Assembly (NCBI GenBank): GCA_046706685.1
Contig: JBJKPE010000009.1
Span: 1-8,269, forward strand
Length of the DNA: 8,269 bases
DNA from: JARRRD01 sp046706685
GTDB lineage: Bacteria; Nitrospirota; Thermodesulfovibrionia; Thermodesulfovibrionales; UBA6898
Direction of reading: 5' to 3'
Shown: piece by piece, positions 5,903-8,269 of the stretch
Layout: the number at the start of each line of letters is the position of its first letter
Numbering within the stretch: position 1 is the first letter of the stretch
Made by a program: the position numbers and the translations under genes
The notes under the pieces: model-generated
What the model was told of the DNA's origin: nothing
What the model saw: the letters and a program-made list of their open reading frames with translations, nothing else
Database searches by the model: none

Positions 5903-6741
5903 ATCAGCCTGCCCCGTCTGGTTGCCCAGCAGCCCACCGACACGTCGACAAAGTAGGACGCCGGATGACGGTGGTTGACACCTATCTTCACCCCGAGGGC
6001 TGTGGTCCCGCCCCCGAGTCCCTGGGGCCCTATGCCGAGTTCGTTTGCCTCTTCCAGGATTCTCTTTTCAAGTGCGGACAGCAGGCCGACCTTGTTTTCG
6101 TCATTCAGCTTTCGCATGAGTTGTTCTTTTGCAAGTACGGTGACCTGGTCCTTTGCCGCTCCGACGCCGACGCCTATTACATAAGGCGGACAACCTCTTC
6201 CCTGGGCCTTCTGCACCGCGTCCAGTACACATTTCCGAATGCCGTCAAGATCACGTTGGGCATTCAAATCGTCGAACGGTAATTTGTAAATCTGACCGAC
6301 ATTTTCGCACCCCCCGCCTTTCAGCATGAGGTCGATAGTGAGGGTATTGCCTGCCGTTTCTTCCATGTAAATAATCGGAAACCCCACTCCTGTGTTATCT
6401 CCCGAATTCTCGTCGGTGAGCACGTCGACTGCATTTGGTCTCAGCGGGACTTTTATCGTGGCGATCCGGGTTGCGTCGATGATGGTTTCCCTCAGATCGC
6501 GCTGGCTCAAGCCGGCTGGTATCTTGACGTAAAAGACAGGTACGCCGGTATCCTGACATATAGGCCGCAGTGTTTCTCGTGACAGCCTGACGTTCTCCAG
6601 CATGACGGCAAGGCATGATGCAGCGGGGGAACCTTCACTTTCCCGGGAGAGAGCGGCCTTCAACCCCTCTTCTATGTCGGGCGGAAGAGATGTGGCAACT
6701 TTCTTGTAGAGTTCTACGACACCGTCACGAAGTTTCAGCAA
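5896..6741 (-). CDS. Fumarate hydratase class I, alpha subunit ([4Fe-4S] subunit)
   Basis: This 281-residue subunit carries the catalytic [4Fe-4S] cluster. Three cysteines stand in the conserved contexts: 'RPICQDTGVPVF' (Cys62), 'KGGGCENVGQIYKL' (Cys145) and 'GRGCPPYVIGVGVG' (Cys184). 'NTGVGFP' (116-122), 'NELGIGPQGLGG' (233-244) and 'ALGVKIGVNHRHPASYFVDVS' near the C-terminus are also typical. Such clusters are readily damaged by oxygen or superoxide. The first possible start is TTG at 6741, encoding MLKLRDG; an in-frame TGA two codons upstream excludes an earlier start. It overlaps the ferritin-like gene by 17 bp, with GAGG in that gene's final codons serving as ribosome binding site. Gene order ferritin-alpha-beta with overlaps shows one operon. 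Tartrate dehydratase alpha is a less likely alternative. Confidence 0.93.
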   Translation of the reverse strand: MLKLRDGVVELYKKVATSLPPDIEEGLKAALSRESEGSPAASCLAVMLENVRLSRETLRPICQDTGVPVFYVKIPAGLSQRDLRETIIDATRIATIKVPLRPNAVDVLTDENSGDNTGVGFPIIYMEETAGNTLTIDLMLKGGGCENVGQIYKLPFDDLNAQRDLDGIRKCVLDAVQKAQGRGCPPYVIGVGVGAAKDQVTVLAKEQLMRKLNDENKVGLLSALEKRILEEANELGIGPQGLGGGTTALGVKIGVNHRHPASYFVDVSVGCWATRRGRLIW

Positions 6742-7219
6742 GTCTCATCCTCATTTCCTTGAGGTAGTCGATATGCCTGAGTTCCTGTCCCATCATCTCT
6801 TTGAATACGACTGCGGCATTGCTGTCGGGGGCGTCTTCCGACAATTTCCGGTAGAGGTTGTAGGCCTTGCCTTCCATTTCCAGCGCCCATGTCAGGGCTC
6901 CCAGATCATCTATGAAATTATGCTCCTCCAGTTTCGATTCAAGGTCCTCCAGCGGGATGCCTCCCTCAGCGACTGGGGCTGCGGAGCTTTTTTTGAACTT
7001 TTCGAAACCCTCAATGTCCCGGTCGTCCTGGACAGCCAGGTAAAGGAACTGAATGTAATCCATGTGCTGCTCTTCCCATGAGGAAAGGTCCCTGAAGGTC
7101 TGCTTTGCCTCCGGATCCAGAGCTTTCACGGCAGCCTCGGAATAGAAATCATGCGTCCCCTTTTCCATGAGAAAAGCCTCCATAAGAGACTGAAGCAGAT
7201 CTTCCTTTCCCGTCACCAT
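6725..7219 (-). CDS. Rubrerythrin-like / ferritin-family diiron protein without rubredoxin domain
   Basis: This 164-residue, mostly helical protein has the two-fold diiron pattern of ferritin-like proteins. The first half has Glu19 in 'FLMEKGTHDFY' and E-x2-H in 'WEEQH' (48-52). The second half has 'ALEMEGKAYNLY' (112-123) and E-x2-H in 'GQELRH' (145-149). There is no C-terminal CxxC rubredoxin domain, so it is an erythrin-type or ferritin-like protein rather than a full rubrerythrin. Likely roles are peroxide or oxygen reduction or iron handling; sequence alone does not decide. I chose ATG at 7219, with AAAGGAG (7228-7234) 8 nt before it; the in-frame GTG at 7228 overlaps that site. It is the first gene of the fumarase operon, which suggests protection of, or iron supply to, the Fe-S fumarase (inference). 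Confidence 0.85.
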   Translation of the reverse strand: MVTGKEDLLQSLMEAFLMEKGTHDFYSEAAVKALDPEAKQTFRDLSSWEEQHMDYIQFLYLAVQDDRDIEGFEKFKKSSAAPVAEGGIPLEDLESKLEEHNFIDDLGALTWALEMEGKAYNLYRKLSEDAPDSNAAVVFKEMMGQELRHIDYLKEMRMRLAETS

Positions 7220-7227
7220 AATCGCCA

Positions 7228-7234
7228 CTCCTTT
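7228..7234 (-). promoter_or_regulatory. Ribosome binding site fixing the ferritin-like gene start
   Basis: AAAGGAG on the minus strand is 8 nt before ATG at 7219. It overlaps the alternative in-frame GTG (7226-7228), which cannot be served by this site. Confidence 0.65.
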
Positions 7235-7268
7235 TTTCGTTCTTATTCACGGCCCCGTTTAAAAGATA

Positions 7269-7296
7269 TTAATATGATACACCAGAATAGAGGCAA
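7269..7296 (-). promoter_or_regulatory. Candidate promoter of the ferritin-fumarase operon
   Basis: On the minus strand TTGCCT (7291-7296) and TATTAA (7269-7274) are 16 bp apart. The -10 lies inside the perfect palindrome ATATTAATAT (7266-7275). The implied leader is about 43 nt. Box matches are moderate, so this is a tentative assignment. Confidence 0.35.
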
Positions 7297-7309
7297 TAGG
7301 CGAGCGGCA

Positions 7310-7343
7310 ACCGGCTTGATGGCCGGCCGGCTTTCAAGCCGGT
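7310..7343. repeat. Inverted repeat in the divergent regulator/ferritin intergenic region
   Basis: ACCGGCTTGA (7310-7319) is repeated inverted as TCAAGCCGGT (7334-7343) across a 14-base loop. The loop contains the palindrome GGCCGGCC (7321-7328). An alternative fold pairs CCGGCTT (7327-7333) with AAGCCGG (7336-7342). It lies just upstream of the candidate operon promoter, so it could be an operator, but a simple palindromic repeat is equally possible. The whole 253-bp gap has no gene. Confidence 0.6.
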
Positions 7344-7436
7344 CAGTCTGAAGCGGATGACCGCGATGAGTCGCTCCGAACAGCGGGCATGAACCTGACG
7401 ATTTGTGACTCCGGCAGGGACTTTCTAAATTAAATA

Positions 7437-7465
7437 TTTACAAAAACTTCTATTTATGCTATTTT
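7437..7465 (+). promoter_or_regulatory. Promoter of the SufR-like regulator, predicting a leaderless mRNA
   Basis: TTTACA (7437-7442) and TATTTT (7460-7465) are exactly 17 bp apart, and TGC directly before the -10 makes it an extended -10. Seven bases later comes the A of ATG at 7473, where transcription would be expected to begin. No Shine-Dalgarno sequence precedes the ATG. The perfect palindrome TAAATATTTA (7431-7440) overlaps the -35 and is a candidate operator. Confidence 0.6.
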
Positions 7466-7472
7466 GGCTAGT

Positions 7473-8105
7473 ATGAATATTTTTGTTGATGAGAATTCTA
7501 CGCGAAACAACATTGTCATGCTACTGAAAAAAAACGGCAGCATGTCGATAGACGAACTCAGCAAGCGCATCGATATAACTCCTATGGGCATAAGGCAGCA
7601 CCTTCTTGCCCTGGAAAAAAAGGATCTGGTGACCTACACCGTAAGAAAGCGGGGCATAGGCCGCCCCGGCTTTATTTACATGCTTACGGATGCTGCAAAT
7701 GAGCTGTTCCCAAAGACGTATGACGAATTTGCCCTCGGACTTCTCCGGGACATTGACAAGTACGAGGGAGCCGGGAAAATCGATCAGATATTCGGCTGGC
7801 GAAGAAACAGGATGCTGGAGTTGAAGAAGGGGGTGCTTGCAGGCAGCGAGAATATCGAGGACACCCTGCATCAATTCAAAAAGCTTCTCGAAGCAGATGG
7901 ACACCTTGTCGATCTGAGCAGGAACAACGGGCATTACCACCTGAAACAGTATCATTGTCCCATCAGCAAGGTTGCGCGTGAGTTCGGCGAAGCCTGCAAA
8001 CACGAACTCCAGCTTTACAGGGAGCTGATCGGAAAGAATGTGGTAAGGGAGCAGTCTGTATCGGAAGGTGCTCCGGCCTGTCTTTATCTAATCCCGGCGG
8101 ACTGA
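7473..8105 (+). CDS. SufR-like winged-helix transcriptional regulator with C-terminal cysteines
   Basis: This 210-residue predicted DNA-binding protein has an N-terminal winged helix: helix-turn-helix 'SMSIDELSKRIDITPMGIRQHLLALEKKDLV' lies at about 23-53 and the wing 'RKRGIGRPGFIYMLT' at 58-72. The GRP wing and overall size match the COG2345 group that includes SufR, the [Fe-S]-binding repressor of Fe-S assembly genes. The C-terminal domain has Cys162 in 'YHCPIS', Cys175 in 'GEACKHE' and Cys203 in 'GAPACLYLIP', the region where SufR binds its cluster; the first two are 12 residues apart. I chose ATG at 7473; an in-frame TTG at 7464 lies within or beside the promoter -10. Divergent orientation from the ferritin-fumarase operon suggests it may regulate that operon and itself. 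No suf genes are visible. Cluster binding is inferred, not shown. Confidence 0.8.
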   Translation: MNIFVDENSTRNNIVMLLKKNGSMSIDELSKRIDITPMGIRQHLLALEKKDLVTYTVRKRGIGRPGFIYMLTDAANELFPKTYDEFALGLLRDIDKYEGAGKIDQIFGWRRNRMLELKKGVLAGSENIEDTLHQFKKLLEADGHLVDLSRNNGHYHLKQYHCPISKVAREFGEACKHELQLYRELIGKNVVREQSVSEGAPACLYLIPAD

Positions 8106-8133
8106 TTTCATTTATCCTAAATAAGGCAGCTGA

Positions 8134-8262
8134 GCCACAAAAAGCACATAGAACACAAAAAAATCAAAAACTTACGTTAGTGAAATACTTCACCCATTTG
8201 GTGAGCATTTTCCCGCTTTCAACCTCTTGTTTTTTCTATATTATTTTTGTGCCTTCTGTGGC
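8134..8262. repeat. About 130-bp element with imperfect terminal inverted repeats
   Basis: GCCACAAAAAGCACA (8134-8148) matches the inverse of TGTGCCTTCTGTGGC (8248-8262) at 13 of 15 positions, and both inner sides continue into A/T-rich runs. The interior has no recognisable gene; small stems such as GTGAA-ATAC-TTCAC appear near 8180. It follows the regulator stop by 28 bp and resembles the non-coding inverted-repeat elements in the other gaps in style, though not in sequence. Confidence 0.6.
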
Positions 8263-8269
8263 CATTTGC

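Noticed and set aside
7220..7472. Cyanobacterial-type SufR operator (CAAC-N6-GTTG)
   Set aside because: A CAAC occurs at 7308-7311 but no GTTG follows at the right distance; no match to that operator was found.

Overview
This window comes from a bacterium of moderate GC content. Gene content fits an anaerobe or microaerophile: a short, archaeal/Thermotoga-type adenosylhomocysteinase, a two-subunit oxygen-labile class I fumarase, a rubrerythrin-like ferritin and a four-helix-bundle (23S rRNA intervening-sequence type) protein. Nitrospirota or Desulfobacterota-like lineages are plausible, but that is inference from gene families, not a proven assignment.

Layout. Positions 1-117 (-) hold the N-terminal 39 codons of a four-helix-bundle protein. 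Next comes a 13-bp tandem repeat array (131-205) that runs into the 3' end of a small MOSC-domain gene (191-637, -). A palindromic repeat element (672-752) separates MOSC from ahcY (812-2071, -), and metK (2219-3370, -) lies upstream of ahcY. metK and ahcY form the core of the activated methyl cycle: MetK makes S-adenosylmethionine and AhcY removes the S-adenosylhomocysteine left after methyl transfer. A universal stress protein gene (3480-3896, +) is divergent from metK. A second palindromic element follows it, then a convergent NDUFA9-like atypical SDR gene (4108-4995, -). A 286-bp gap holds a small inverted-repeat element (5016-5105) and a candidate terminator (5213-5236).

The right part is a tight three-gene minus-strand operon: a ferritin-like diiron protein (6725-7219), fumarase alpha (5896-6741) and fumarase beta (5282-5902), with overlapping reading frames. 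Divergent from it is a SufR-like winged-helix regulator with C-terminal cysteines (7473-8105, +). The regulator has a well-spaced promoter that predicts a leaderless mRNA. Together these suggest an iron/Fe-S/oxygen-linked module in which a cluster-sensing regulator could control an Fe-S enzyme and its ferritin-like companion. This is a hypothesis. The window ends in another inverted-repeat element (8134-8262).

The genes themselves are mostly ordinary housekeeping families. The less explained material is intergenic: most gaps carry a small inverted or tandem repeat, and one motif family (AGTGTCAGTGT) occurs both beside the four-helix-bundle gene and between metK and ahcY.
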